Assembly (NCBI GenBank): GCA_920105625.2
Contig: OV050033.1
Span: 110,631,700 to 110,695,699 of the forward strand
Direction of reading: 5' to 3'
DNA length: 64,000 nucleotides
Origin: Clusia tigrina
Lineage: Eukaryota > Arthropoda > Insecta > Diptera > Clusiidae
The position numbers and the translations under genes are program-made. A model generated the notes under the pieces. It ran no database searches, was not told the DNA's origin, and saw only the letters and a list, made by a program, of their open reading frames with translations. Of this stretch, positions 10,741-23,000 are shown piece by piece. The stretch's first letter is position 1; each line of letters begins with the position of its first letter.

Positions 10741-12340
10741 CTCGAGCCTCTTGTCAATTTAAGCTATCGCACAATGCTACCCTTGAGTCTCAAATCAAAC
10801 ACTGATAAAACTTCAAATAGCCCTAACTTCTATACGGTACGTCCTACACCTATCAAAGTTTGCAACATACAAATGCTTGTAACTTTTTATTGGAGCGTCA
10901 TAAAACCTTGAAATTTTGTAACAATAAAGTACTCGAGCCTCTTGTCAATTTAAGCTCTCGCTTAAAGCTATGCTACCCTTGAGTCCCAAATCAAACACTG
11001 ATAAAACTTCAAATGGCCCTAACTTCTATATGGTACGTCCTATACCTATCAAAGTTTGCAACATACAAATGCTTGTAACTCTTTACTGGAGCGTCATAAA
11101 ACCTTGAAATTTTGTAACAATAAAGTACACGAGCCTCTTGTGAATTTAAGCTATCGCTCAAAGCTATGCTACCCTTGAGTCCCATATCAAACACTGATAA
11201 AACTTCAAATGCCCCTAACTTCTATACGGTACGGCCTACACCTATCAAAGTTTGCAACATACAAATGCTTGTAACTGTTTACTGGAGCGTCATAAAAACT
11301 TGGAATTTTGTAACAATAAAGTACTCGAGCCTCTTGTCAATTTATGTTATAGCTCAAAGCTGTGCTACCTTGAGTCCTAAATCAAACACTGATAAAACTT
11401 CAAATGGCCCTAACTTCTATACGGTACGTCCTACACCTATCAAAGTTTGCAACATGCAAATGCTAGTAACTTTTTACTGGAGCGTCATAGAACCTTGAAA
11501 TTTTGTAACAATAAAGTACTCGAGCGTCTTGTCAATTTAAGCTATCGCTCAAAGCTATGCTACCCTTGAGTCCCAAATCAAACACTAATAAAACTTCAAA
11601 TAGCCCAACTTCTATACGGTACGTCCTACACCTATCAAAGTTTGCAACATACAAATGCTTGTAACTTTTTACTGGAGCGTCATAAAACCTTGAAATTTTG
11701 TAACAATAAAGTACTCGAGCGTCTTGTCAATTTAAGCTATCGCTCAAAGCTATGCTACCCTTGAGTCCCAAATCAAACACTAATAAAACTTCAAATGGCC
11801 CTAACTTCTATACGGTACGTCCTACACCTATCAAAGTTTGCAACATACAAATGATTGTAACTTTTTACTGGAGCGTCATAAAACATTGAAATTTTGTAAC
11901 AATAAAGTACTCGAGCCTCTTGTCAATTTAAGTTATCGCTCAAAGCTATGCTACCCTTGAGTCCCAAATCAAACACTGATAAAACTTCAAATGGCCGTAA
12001 CTTCTATACGGTACGTCCTACTCCTATCAAAGTTTGCAACATACAAATGCTTGTAACTTTTTACTGGAGCGTCATAAAACCTTGAAATTTTGTAACAATA
12101 AAGTACTCGAGCCTCTTGTCAATTTAAGCTCTCGCTTAAAGCTATGCTACCCTTGAGTCCCAAATCAAACACTGATAAAACTTCAAATTCCCCTAACTTC
12201 TATACGGTACGGCCTACACCTATCAAAGTTTGCAACATACAAATGCTTGTAACTGTTTACTGGAGCGTCATAAAACCTTGGAATTTTGTAACAATAAAGT
12301 ACTCGAGCCTCTTGTCAATTTATGTTATAGCTTAAAGCTG

Positions 12341-15300
12341 TGCTACCTTGAGTCCTAAATCAAACACTCATAAAACTTCAAATGGCCCTAACTTCTATAC
12401 GGTACGTCCTACACCTATCAAAGTTTGCAACATACAAATGCTTGTAACTTTTTACTGGAGCGTCATAAAACCTTGAAATTTTGTAACAATAAAGTACTCG
12501 AGCGTCTTGTCAATTTAAGCTATCGCTCAAAGCTATGCTACCCTTGAGTCCCAAATCAAACACTGATAAAACTTCAAATGGCCCTAACTTCTATACGGTA
12601 CGTCCAACACCTATCAAAGTTTCCAACATACAAATGCTTGTAACTTTTTACTGGAGCGTCATAAAACCTTGAAATTTTGTAACAATAAAGTACTCGAACC
12701 TCTTGTCAATTTAAGCTCTCGCTTAAAGCTATGCTACCCTTGAGTCCCAAATCAAACACTGATAAAACTTCAAATGGCGCTAACTTCTATACGGTACGTC
12801 CTACGCCTGCCAAAGTTTGCAAGATACAAATGCTTGTAACTTTTTACTGGAGCGTCATAAAACCTTGAAATTTTGTAACAATAAAGTACTCGAGCCAATT
12901 GTTAATTTAAGCTATTGCTCAAAGCTATGCTACCCTTGAGTCCCAAATCAAGCACTGATAAAGCTTCAAATGGCCCTAACTTCTATACGGTACGTCCTAC
13001 ACCTATCAAAGTTTTGCAACATACAAGTGATTGTAACTTTTTACTGGAGTGTCATAAAACATTGAAATTTTGTAACAATAAAGTACTCGAGCCTCTTGTC
13101 AATTTAAGCTATCGCTCAAAGCTATGCTACCCTTGAGTCCCAAATCAAACACTGATAAAACTTCAAATGGCCGTAACTTCTATACGGTACGTCCTACGCC
13201 TATCAAAGTTTCCAACATACAAATGCTTGTAACTTTTTACTGGAGCGTCATAAAGCCTTGAAATTTTGTAACAATAAAGTACTCGAGCCTCTTGTCAATT
13301 TAAGCCCTCGCTTAAAGCTATGCTACCCTTGAGTCCCAAATCAAACACTGATAAAACTTCAAATGGCCCTAACTTCTATATGGTACGTCCTATACCTATC
13401 AAAGTTTGCAACATACAAATGCTTGTAACTCTTTACTGGAGCGTCTTAAAACCTAGAAATTTTGTAACAATAAAGTACGCGAGCCTCTTGTCAATTTAAG
13501 CTATCGCTCAAAGCTATGCTACCCTTGAGTCCCAAATCAAACACTGATAAAACTTCAAATTCCCCTAACTTCTATACAGTACGGCCTACACCTATCAAAG
13601 TTTGCAACATACAAATGCTTGTAACTTTTTACTGGAGCGTCATAAAACCTTGAAATTTTGTAACAATAAAGTACTCGAGCCTCTTGTCAATTTAAGCTCT
13701 CGCTTAAAGCTATGCTACCCTTGAGTCCCAAATCAAACACTGATAAAACTTCAAATGGCCGTAACTTATATACGGTACGTCCTACGCCTATCAAAGTATG
13801 CAACATACAAATGCTTGTAACTTTTTACTGGAGCGTCATAAAACCTTGAAATTTTGTTACAATAAAGTACTCGAGCCTCTTGTCAATTTAAGCTCTCGCT
13901 TAAAGCTATGCTACCCTTGAGTCCCAAATCAAACACTGATAAAACTTCAAATGGCCCTAGCTTCTATACGGTATGTCCTACGCCTATCAAAGTATGCAAC
14001 ATACAAATGCTTGTAACTTTTTACTGGAGCGTCATAAAACCTTAAAATTTTGTAACAATAAAGTACTCGAGCCTCTTGTCAATTTAAGCTCTCGCTTAAA
14101 GCTATGCTACCCTTGAGTCCCAAATCACACACTGATAAAGCTTCAAATGGCCCTAATTTCTATATGGTACGTCCTATACCTATCAAAGTTTGCAACATAC
14201 AAATGCTTGTAACTCTTTACTGGAGCGTCAGAAAACCTTGAAATTTTGTAACAATAAAGTACTCAAGCCTCTTGTGAATTTAAGCTATCGCTCAAAGCTA
14301 TGCTACCCTTTTGTCCCAAATCAAACACTAATAAAACTTCAAATGCCCCTAACTTCTATACGGTACGTCCTACACCTATCAAAGTTTGCAACATACAAAA
14401 GCTTGTAACTTTTTACTGGAGCGTCATAAAACGTTGAAATTTTGTAACAATAAATAACTCGAGCCTCTTGTCAATTTAAGCTATCGCTCAAAGCTATGCT
14501 ACCCTTGAGTCCCAAATCAAACACTGATAAAACTTCAAATGGCCCTAACTTCTATACGGTATGTCCTACACCTATCAAGGTTTGCAACATACAAATGCTT
14601 GTAACTTTTTACTGGAGCGTCATAAAACCTTGAAATTTTGTAACAATAAAGTACTCGAGCCTCTTGTCAATTTAAGCTATCGCCAAAGCTATGCTACCCT
14701 TGAGTCCCAAATCAAACACTGATAACCCTTCAAATGGCCCTAACTTCTATACGGTACGTCCTACACCTATCAAAGTTTGCAACATACAAATGCTTGTAAC
14801 TTTTTACTGGAGCGTCATAAAACCTTGAAATTTTGTAACAATAAAGTACTCGAGCCTCTTGTCAATTTAAGCTATCGCTCAAAGCTATGCTGCCCTTGAG
14901 TCCCATATCAAACACTGATAGAACTTCAAATTGCCCTAACTTCTATATGGTACGTCCTACACCTATCAAAGTTTGCAATATACAAATGCTTGCAACTTTT
15001 TACTGGAGCGTCATAAAACCTTGAACTTTTGTAACAATAAAGTACTCGAGCCTCTTGTCAATTTAAGCTATCGCTCAAAGCTATGCTACCCTTGAGTCCC
15101 AAATCAAACACTGATAAATCTTCAAATGGCCCTAACTTCTCTACGGTACGTCCTACGCCTATCAAAGTTTGCAACATACAAATGCTTGTAACCTTTTACT
15201 GGAGCGTCATAAAACCTTGAAATTTTGTATCAATAAAGTACTCGAGCCTCTTGTCAATTTAAGCTATCGCTCAAAGCTTTGCTACCCTTGATTCCTAAAT

Positions 15301-17452
15301 CAAACACTGATAAAACTTCAAATGGCCCTAACTTCTATACGGTATGTCCTGAGCCTATCAAAGTATGCAACATACAAATGCTTGTAACTTTTTACTGGAG
15401 CGTCATAAAAACTTGAAATTTTGAAACAATAAAGTACTCGAGCTTCTTGTCAATTTAAGCTTTCGCTTAAAGCTATGCTACCCTTGAGTCCCAAATCAAT
15501 CACTGTTAAACTTCAAATGGCCCTAACTTCTATACGGTACGTCCTACGCCTATCAAAGTTTGCAACATACAAATGCTTGTAACTTTTTACTGGAGCGTCA
15601 TAAAACCTTGTAATTTTGTAACAATAAAGTACTCGAGCCTCTTGTCAATTTAAGCTATCGCTCAAAGCTATGCTACCCTTGAGTCCCAAATCAAATACTG
15701 ATAAAACTTCAAATGGCTCTAGCTTCTATACGGTATATCCTACGCCTATCAAAGTAAGCAACATACAAATGCTTGTAACTTTTTACTGGAGCGTCATAAA
15801 ACCTTGAATTTTGTAACAATAAAGTACTCGAGCCTCTTGTCAATTTAAGTTATCGCTCAAAGCTATGATACCCTTGAGTCGCATATCAAACACTGATAAA
15901 ACTTCAAATGGCCCTAACTTCTATACGGTGCATCCTATACCGATCAATGTTTGCAACATACAAATGCTTGTAACTTTTTACTGGAGCGTCATAAAACCTT
16001 GAAATTTTGTAACAATAAAGTACTCGAGCCTCTTGTCAATTTAAGTTATGGCTCAAAGCTATGACACCCTTGAGTCCCATATAAAACACTGATAAAACTT
16101 CAAATGGCCCTAACTTCTATACGGTGCATCCTATACCTATCAAAGTTTGCAACATACAAATGCTTGTAACTTTTTACTGGAGCGTCATAAAACCTTGAAA
16201 TTTTGTAACAATAAAGTACTCGAGCCTCTTGTCAATTTAAGCTCTCGCTTAAAGCTATGCTACCCTTGAATCCCAAATCAAACACTGATAAAACTTCAAA
16301 TGGCCCTAACTTCTATACGGTACGTCCTACACCTATCAAAGTTTGCAACATACAAATGCTTGTAACTTTTTACTGGAGCGTCATAAAACCTTGAAATTTT
16401 GTTACAATAAAGTACTCGAGCCTCTTCTCAATTTAAGCTATCGCTCAAAGCTATGCTACCCTTGAGTCCCAAATCAAACACTGATAAAACTTCACATGGC
16501 CCTAAGTTCTATACGGTACGTCCTACACCTATCAAAGTTTGCAACATACGAATGCTTGTAACTATTTACTGGAGCGTCATAAAACCTTAAAATTTTGTAA
16601 CAATAAAGTACTCGAGCCTTTTTACTGGAGCGTCATAAAACCTTGAAATTTTGTAACAATAAAGTACTCGAGCCTCTTGTCAATTTAAGCTATCGCACAA
16701 TGCTACCCTTGAGTCTCAAATCAAACACTGATAAAACTTCAAATAGCCCTAACTTCTATACATTACGTCCTACAACTATCAAAGTTTGCAACATACAAAT
16801 GCTTGTAACTTTTTACTGGAGCGTCATAAAACCTTGAAATTTTGTAACAATAAAGTACTCGAGACTCTTGTCAATTTAAGCTCTCGCTTAAAGCTATGCT
16901 ACCCTTGAGTCCCAAATCAAACACTGATAAAACTTCAAATGGCCCTAACTTCTATATGGTACGTCCTATACCTATCAAAGTTTGCAACATACAAATGCTT
17001 GTAACTCTTTACTGGAGCGTCATAAAACCTTGAAATTTTGTAACAATAAAGTACTCGAGCCTCTTGTGAATTTAAGCTATCGCTCAAAGCTATGCTACCC
17101 TTGAGTCCCATATCAAATACTGATAAAACTTCAAAGGGCCCTAACTTCTATACGGTACGGCCTACACCTATCAAAGTTTGCAGCATACAAATGCTTGTAA
17201 CTGTTTACTGAAGCGTCATAAAACCTTGAAATTTTGTAACAATAAAGTACTCGAGCCTCTTGTCAATTTATGTTATAGCCCAAAGCTGTGCTACCTTGAG
17301 TCCTAAATCAAACACTGATAAAACTTCAAATGGCCCTAACTTCTATACGCTACGTCCTACACCTACAAAGTTTGCAACATACAAATGCTAGTAACTTTTT
17401 ACTGGAGCGTCATAAAACCTTGAAATTTTGTAACAATAAAGTACTCGAGCGT
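12341..17452 (+). repeat. Most heterogeneous part of the array
   Basis: About 26 monomers without a clear internal tandem HOR. Private variants are frequent: aagataca near 12811, aaagttttgcaac near 13010, gtacgcgagcc near 13476, gataaccc near 14724, tcctgagcc near 15347, and aatcaatcactgttaaac near 15496. Two successive monomers near 15930 and 16125 carry ggtgcatcctatacc, elsewhere an isolated monomer type in this half. A segment near 14190-14410 shares the cagaaaacc and ccttttgtccc markers with 2210-2428, so it descends from the same HOR as the 1,992-bp unit. No non-satellite sequence is seen. Confidence 0.8.
16611..16666 (+). repeat. 56-bp truncated monomer (6 of 19)
   Basis: Same junction, followed by a 191-bp monomer with the private changes tacattacg and acaactatc. 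Confidence 0.95.
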
Positions 17453-18038
17453 CTTGTCAATTTAAGCTCTCGCTTAAAGCTATGCTACCCTTGAGTCCCA
17501 AATCAAACACTTATAAAACTTCAAATGGCATTAACTTCTATACGGTACGTCCTACGCCTACCAAAGTTTGCAACATACAAATGCTTGTAACTTTTTACTG
17601 GAGCGTCATAAAACCTTGAAATTTTGTAACAATAAAGTACTCGAGCCTCTTGTCAATTTAAGCTCTCGCTTAAAGCTATGCTACCCTTGAGTCCCAAATC
17701 AAACACTTATAAAACTTCAAATGGCATTAACTTCTATACGGTACGTCCTACGCCTACCAAAGTTTGCAACATACAAATGCTTGTAACTTTTTACTGGAGC
17801 GTCATAAAACCTTGAAATTTTGTAACAATAAAGTACTCGAGCCTCTTGTCAATTTAAGCTCTCGCTTAAAGCTATGCTACCCTTGAGTCCCAAATCAAAC
17901 ACTTATAAAACTTCAAATGGCATTAACTTCTATACGGTACGTCCTACGCCTACCAAAGTTTGCAACATACAAATGCTTGTAACTTTTTACTGGAGCGTCA
18001 TAAAACCTTGAAATTTTGTAACAATAAAGTACTCGAGC
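17453..18038 (+). repeat. Three identical monomers in tandem
   Basis: Three successive 196-bp monomers share gctctcgcttaaagc, cacttataaaac, ggcattaac and cgcctaccaaag, and I see no difference between them. Elsewhere neighbouring monomers are of different subtypes. The run ends where gagccaattgtc replaces gagcctcttgtc. Only one other cacttataaaac/ggcattaac monomer was found (near 19855). This is local amplification at the single-monomer level, distinct from the HOR mode seen elsewhere. Confidence 0.93.
17461..17478. other. Perfect dyad in hairpin-subtype monomer (example)
   Basis: tttaagc-tctc-gcttaaa is a 7-bp perfect inverted repeat with a 4-nt loop. It occurs in every gctctcgcttaaagc monomer throughout the window. 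The commoner subtype (tttaagctatcgctcaaag) has the same arms interrupted by a mismatch. It could form a small cruciform or hairpin, or bind a dimeric protein; neither is shown by the sequence. Confidence 0.7.
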
Positions 18039-18819
18039 CAATTGTCAATTTAAGCTATCGCTCAAAGCTATGCTACCCTTGAGTCCCAAACAATTGCACT
18101 GATAAAAGTTCAAATGACCCTAACTTCTATACGGTACGTCCTACACCTATCAAAGTTTGCAACATACAAATGCTTGCACCTTTTTACTGGGAGCGTCATA
18201 AAACCTTGAAATTTTGTAACAATAAAGTACTCGAGCCTCTTGTCAATTTAAGCTATCGCTCAAAGCTATGTTACCCTTGAGTCCCAAATCAAACACTGAA
18301 AAAACTTCAAATGGCCCTAACTTCTATACGGTACGTCCTACACCTATCAAAGTTTGCAACATACAAATGCTTGCAACTTTTTACTGGAGCGTCATAAAAC
18401 CTTGAAATTTTGTAACAATAAAGTACTCGAGCCTCCTGTCAATTTAAGCTATCGCTCAAAGCTATGCTACCTTTGAGTCCCAAATCAAACACTGATAAAT
18501 CTTCAAATGGCCCTAACTTCTATACGGTACGTCCTACACCTATCAAAGTTTGCAACATACAAATGCTTGTAACTTTTCACTGGAGCGTCATAAAACCTTC
18601 AAATTTTGTAACAATAAAGTACTCGAGCCTCTTGTCAATTTAAGATATCGCTCAAAGCTATGCTACCTTTGAGTCCCAAATCAAACACTGACAAAACTTC
18701 AAATAGCCCTAACTTCTATACGGTGCATCCTATACCTATCAAAGTTTGCAACATACAAATGCTTGTAACTTTTTACTGGAGCGTCATAAAACCTTGAAAT
18801 TTTGTAGCAAACAAGTACT

Positions 18820-18850
18820 CGAGCCTCTTTAAGCTATCGCTCAAAGCGAT
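18820..18850 (+). repeat. 7-bp deletion monomer (cctctttaagc), first copy
   Basis: cctcttgtcaatttaagc is shortened to cctctttaagc, and the next zone reads caaagcgatgctac. The preceding AATAAA is lost (tagcaaacaag). The same composite variant is at about 20776-20806, exactly 1,954 bp later. Confidence 0.88.
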
Positions 18851-20005
18851 GCTACACTTGAGTCCCAAATCAGACACTAATAAAACTTCAAATGGCCCTA
18901 ACTTCTATACGGTACGTCCTACACCTATCAAAGTTTGCAACATACAAATGCTTTTAACTTTTTAATGGAGCGCCATAAAACCTTGAAATTTTGTAACAAT
19001 AAAGTACTCGAGCCTCTTGTCAATTTAAGCTATCGCTCAAAGCTATGTTACCCTTGAGTCCCAAATCAAACACTGATAAAACTTCAAATGACCCTAACTT
19101 CTATACGGTACGTCCTACACCTATCAAACTTTGCAACATACAAATGCTTGCAACTTTTTACTGGAGCGTCATAAAACCTTGAAATTTTGTAACAATAAAG
19201 TACTCGAGCCTCCTGTCAATTTAAGCTACCGCTCAAAGCTATGCTACCCTTGAGTCCCAAATCAAACACTGATAAATCTTCAAATGGCCCTAACTTCTAT
19301 ACGGTACGTCCTACACCTATCAAAGTTTGCAACATACAAATGCTTGCAACTTTTTACTGGAGCGTCATAAAACCTTGAATTTTTGTAACAATAAAGTACT
19401 CGAGCCTCTTTTCAATTTAAGCTATCGCTCAAAGCTATGCTACCCTTGAGTCCCAAATCAAACACAGATAAATCTTCAAATGGCCCTAACTTCTATACGG
19501 TACGTCCTACACCTATCAAAGTTTGCAACATACAAATGCTTGTAACTTTTTACTGGAGCGTCATAAAACCTTCAAATTTTGTAACAATAAAGTTCTCGAG
19601 CCTCTTGTCAATTTAAGATATCGCTCAAAGCTATACTACCCTTGAGTCCCAAATCAAACACTGACAAAACTTCAAATGGCCCTAACTTCTATACGGTGCA
19701 TCCTATACCTATCAAAGTTTGCAACATACAAATGCTTGTAACTTTTTACTGGAGCGTCATAACACCTTGAAATTTTGTAACAAAAAGTACTCGAGCCTCT
19801 TGTCAATTTAAGCTATCGCTCAAAGCTATGCTACCCTTGAGTCCCAAATCAAACACTTATAAAACTTCAAATGGCATTAACTTCTATACGGTACGTCCTA
19901 CGCCTACCAAAGTTTGCAACATACAAATGCTTGTAACTTTTTACTGGAGCGTCATAAAACCTTGAAATTTTGTAACAATAAAGTACTCGAGCCAATTGTC
20001 AATTT

Positions 20006-20014
20006 CTCTCAAAG
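20006..20014 (+). repeat. 9-nt templated replacement
   Basis: After ccaattgtcaattt the expected aagctatcg is replaced by ctctcaaag, giving ctctcaaagctcaaagc. Monomer length is unchanged. The new bases copy the adjacent ctcaaag, as expected from short template switching. The equivalent site one period upstream (18052-18060) is normal, so the change happened after the 1,954-bp copies separated. Confidence 0.8.
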
Positions 20015-23000
20015 CTCAAAGCTATGCTACCCTTGAGTCCCAAACAATTGCACTGATAAAAGTTCAAATGGCCCTAACTTCTATACGGTACGTCCTACAC
20101 CTATCAAAGTTTGCAACATACAAATGCTTGCACCTTTTTACTGGGAGCGTCATAAAACCTTGAAATTTTGTAACAATAAAGTACTCGAGCCTCTTGTCAA
20201 TTTAAGCTATCGCTCAAAGCTATGTTACCCTTGAGTCCCAAATCAAACACTGATAAAACTTCAAATGGCCCTAACTTCTATACGGTACGTCCTACACCTA
20301 TCTAAGTTTGCAACATACAAATGCTTGCAACTTTTTACTGGAGCGTCATAAAACCTTGAAATTTTGTAACAATAAAGTACTCGAGCCTCCTGTCAATTTA
20401 AGCTATCGCTCAAAGCTATGCTACCCTTGAGTCCCAAATCAAACACTGATAAATCTTCAAATGGCCCTAACTTCTATACGGTACGTCCTACACCTATCAA
20501 AGTTTGCAACATACAAATGCTTGTAACTTTTCACTGGAGCGTCATAAAACCTTCAAATTTTGTAACAATAAAGTACTCGAGCCTCTTGTCAATTTAAGAT
20601 ATCGCTCAAAGCTATGCTACCCTTGAGTCCCAAATCAAACACTGACAAAACTTCAAAAAGCCCTAACTTCTATACGGTGCATCCTATACCTATCAAAGTT
20701 TGCAACATACAAATGCTTGTAACTTTTTACTGGAGCGTCATAAAACCTTGAAATTTTGTAGCAAACAAGTACTCGAGCCTCTTTAAGCTATCGCTCAAAG
20801 CGATGCTACCCTTGAGTCCCAAATCAAACACTGATAAAACTTCAAATGACCCTAACTTCTATACGGTACGTCATACACCTATCAAAGTTTGCAACATACA
20901 AACGCTTGCAACTTTTTACTGGAGCGTAATAAAACCTTGAAATTTTGTAACAATAAAGTACTCGAGCCTCTTGTCAATTTAAGCTATCGCTCAAAGCTAT
21001 GCTATCTTTGAGTTCCAAATCAAACACTGATAAATCTTCAAATGGCACTAACTTCTACACGGTACGTCCTACAGCTATCAAAGTTTGCAACATACAAATG
21101 CTTGCAACTTTTTACAGGAGCGTCATAAACCCTTGAAATTTTGTAACAATAAAGTACTCGAGCCTCTTGTCAATTTAAGCTATCGCTCAAAGCTATGCTA
21201 CCCTTGAGTCCGAAATCAAACACTGATAAATCTTCAAATGGCCCTAACTTCTATACGGTACGTCCTACACCTATCAAAGTTTGCAACATACAAATGCTTG
21301 TAACTTTTTAATGGAGCGCCATAAAACCTTGAAATTTTGTAACAATAAAGTACTCGAGCCTCTTGTCAATTTAAGCTATTGCTCAAAGCTATGTTACCCT
21401 TGAGTCCCAAATCAAACACTGATAAAACTTCAAATGACCCTAACTTCTATACGGTACGTCCTACATCTATCAAACTTTGCAACATACAAATGCTTGCAAC
21501 TTTTTACTGGAGCGTCATAAAACCTTGAAATTTTGTAACAATAAAGTACTCGAGCCTCCTGTCAATTTAAGCTACCGCTCAAAGCTATGCTACCCTTGAG
21601 TCCCAAATCAAACACTGATAAATCTTCAAATGGCCCTAACTTCTATACGGTACGTCCTACACCTATCAAAGTTTGCAACATACAAATGCTTGCAACTTTT
21701 TACTGGAGCGTCATAAAACCTTGAAATTTTGTAACAATAAAATACTCGAGCCTCTTTTCAATTTAAGCTATCGCTCAAAGCTATGCTACCCTTGAGTCCC
21801 AAATCAAACACTGATAAATCTTCAAATGGCCCTAACTTCTATACGGTACGTCCTACACCTATCAAAGTTTGCAACATACAAATGCTTGTAACTTTTTACT
21901 GGAGCGTCATAAAACCTTCAAATTTTGTAACAATAAAGTTCTCGAGCCTCTTGTCAATTTAAGATATCGCTCAAAGCTATGCTACCCTTGAGTCCCAAAT
22001 CAAACACTGACAAAACTTCAAATGGCCCTAACTTCTATACGGTGCATCCTATACCTATCAAAGTTTGCAACATACAAATGCTTGTAACTTTTTACTGGAG
22101 CGTCATAACACCTTGAAATTTTGTAACAAAAAGTACTCGAGCCTCTTGTCAATTTAAGCTATCGCTCAAAGCTATGCTACCCTTGAGTCCCAAATCAAAC
22201 ACTGATAAATCTTCAACTGGCCCTAACTTCTATACGGTACGTCCTACACCTATCAAAGTTTGCAACATACAAATGCTTCCACCTTTTTACTGGGAGCGTC
22301 ATAAAACCTTGAAAATTTGTAACAATAAAGTACTCGAGCCTCTGGTCAATTTAAGCTATCGCTCAAAGCTATGTTACCCTTGAGTCCCAAATCAAACACT
22401 GATAAAACTTCAAATGGCCCTAACTTCTATACGGTACGTCCTACACCTATCAAAGTTTGCAACATACAAATGCTTGCAACTTTTTACTGGAGCGTCATAA
22501 AACCTTGAAATTTTGTAACAATAAAGTACTCGAGCCTCCTGTCAATTTAAGCTATCGCTCAAAGCTATGCTACCCTTGAGTCCCAAATCAAACACTGATA
22601 AATCTTCAAATGGCCCTAACTTCTATACGGTACGTCCTACACCTATCAAAGTTTGCAACATACAAATGCTTGTAACTTTTCACTGGAGCGTCATAAAACC
22701 TTCAAATTGTGTAACAATAAAGTACTCGAGCCTCTTGTCAATTTAAGATATCGCTCAAAGCTATGCTACCCTTGAGTCCCAAATCAAACACTGACAAAAC
22801 TTCAAATAGCCCTAACTTCTATACGGTGCATCCTATACCTATCAAAGTTTGCAACATACAAATGCTTGTAACTTTTTACTGGAGCGTCATAAAACCTTGA
22901 AATTTTGTAACAAACAAGTACTCGAGCCTCTTGTCAATTTAAGCTACCGCTCAAAGCTATGCTACCCTTGAGTCCCAAATCAAACACTGATAAATCTTCA

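Larger units (their letters stand above)
8643..12340 (+). repeat. Mosaic of related HOR pieces
   Basis: Overlapping copies occur with several offsets. The block near 9975-10465 resembles 11009-11498 (1,034 bp), and 9544-9900 resembles 11360-11716 (1,816 bp, sharing aacatgcaaatgc and the aatagcccaacttc deletion). The block 8311-8640 resembles 10717-11045 (2,406 bp). The 1,034-bp spacing equals five monomers plus 56, minus 5, minus 1, plus a 4-bp insertion. A gtacacgagcctcttgtg variant that breaks the XhoI site recurs near 8720, 10091 and 11126. The pattern fits repeated out-of-register exchange within a few kilobases. Confidence 0.8.
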
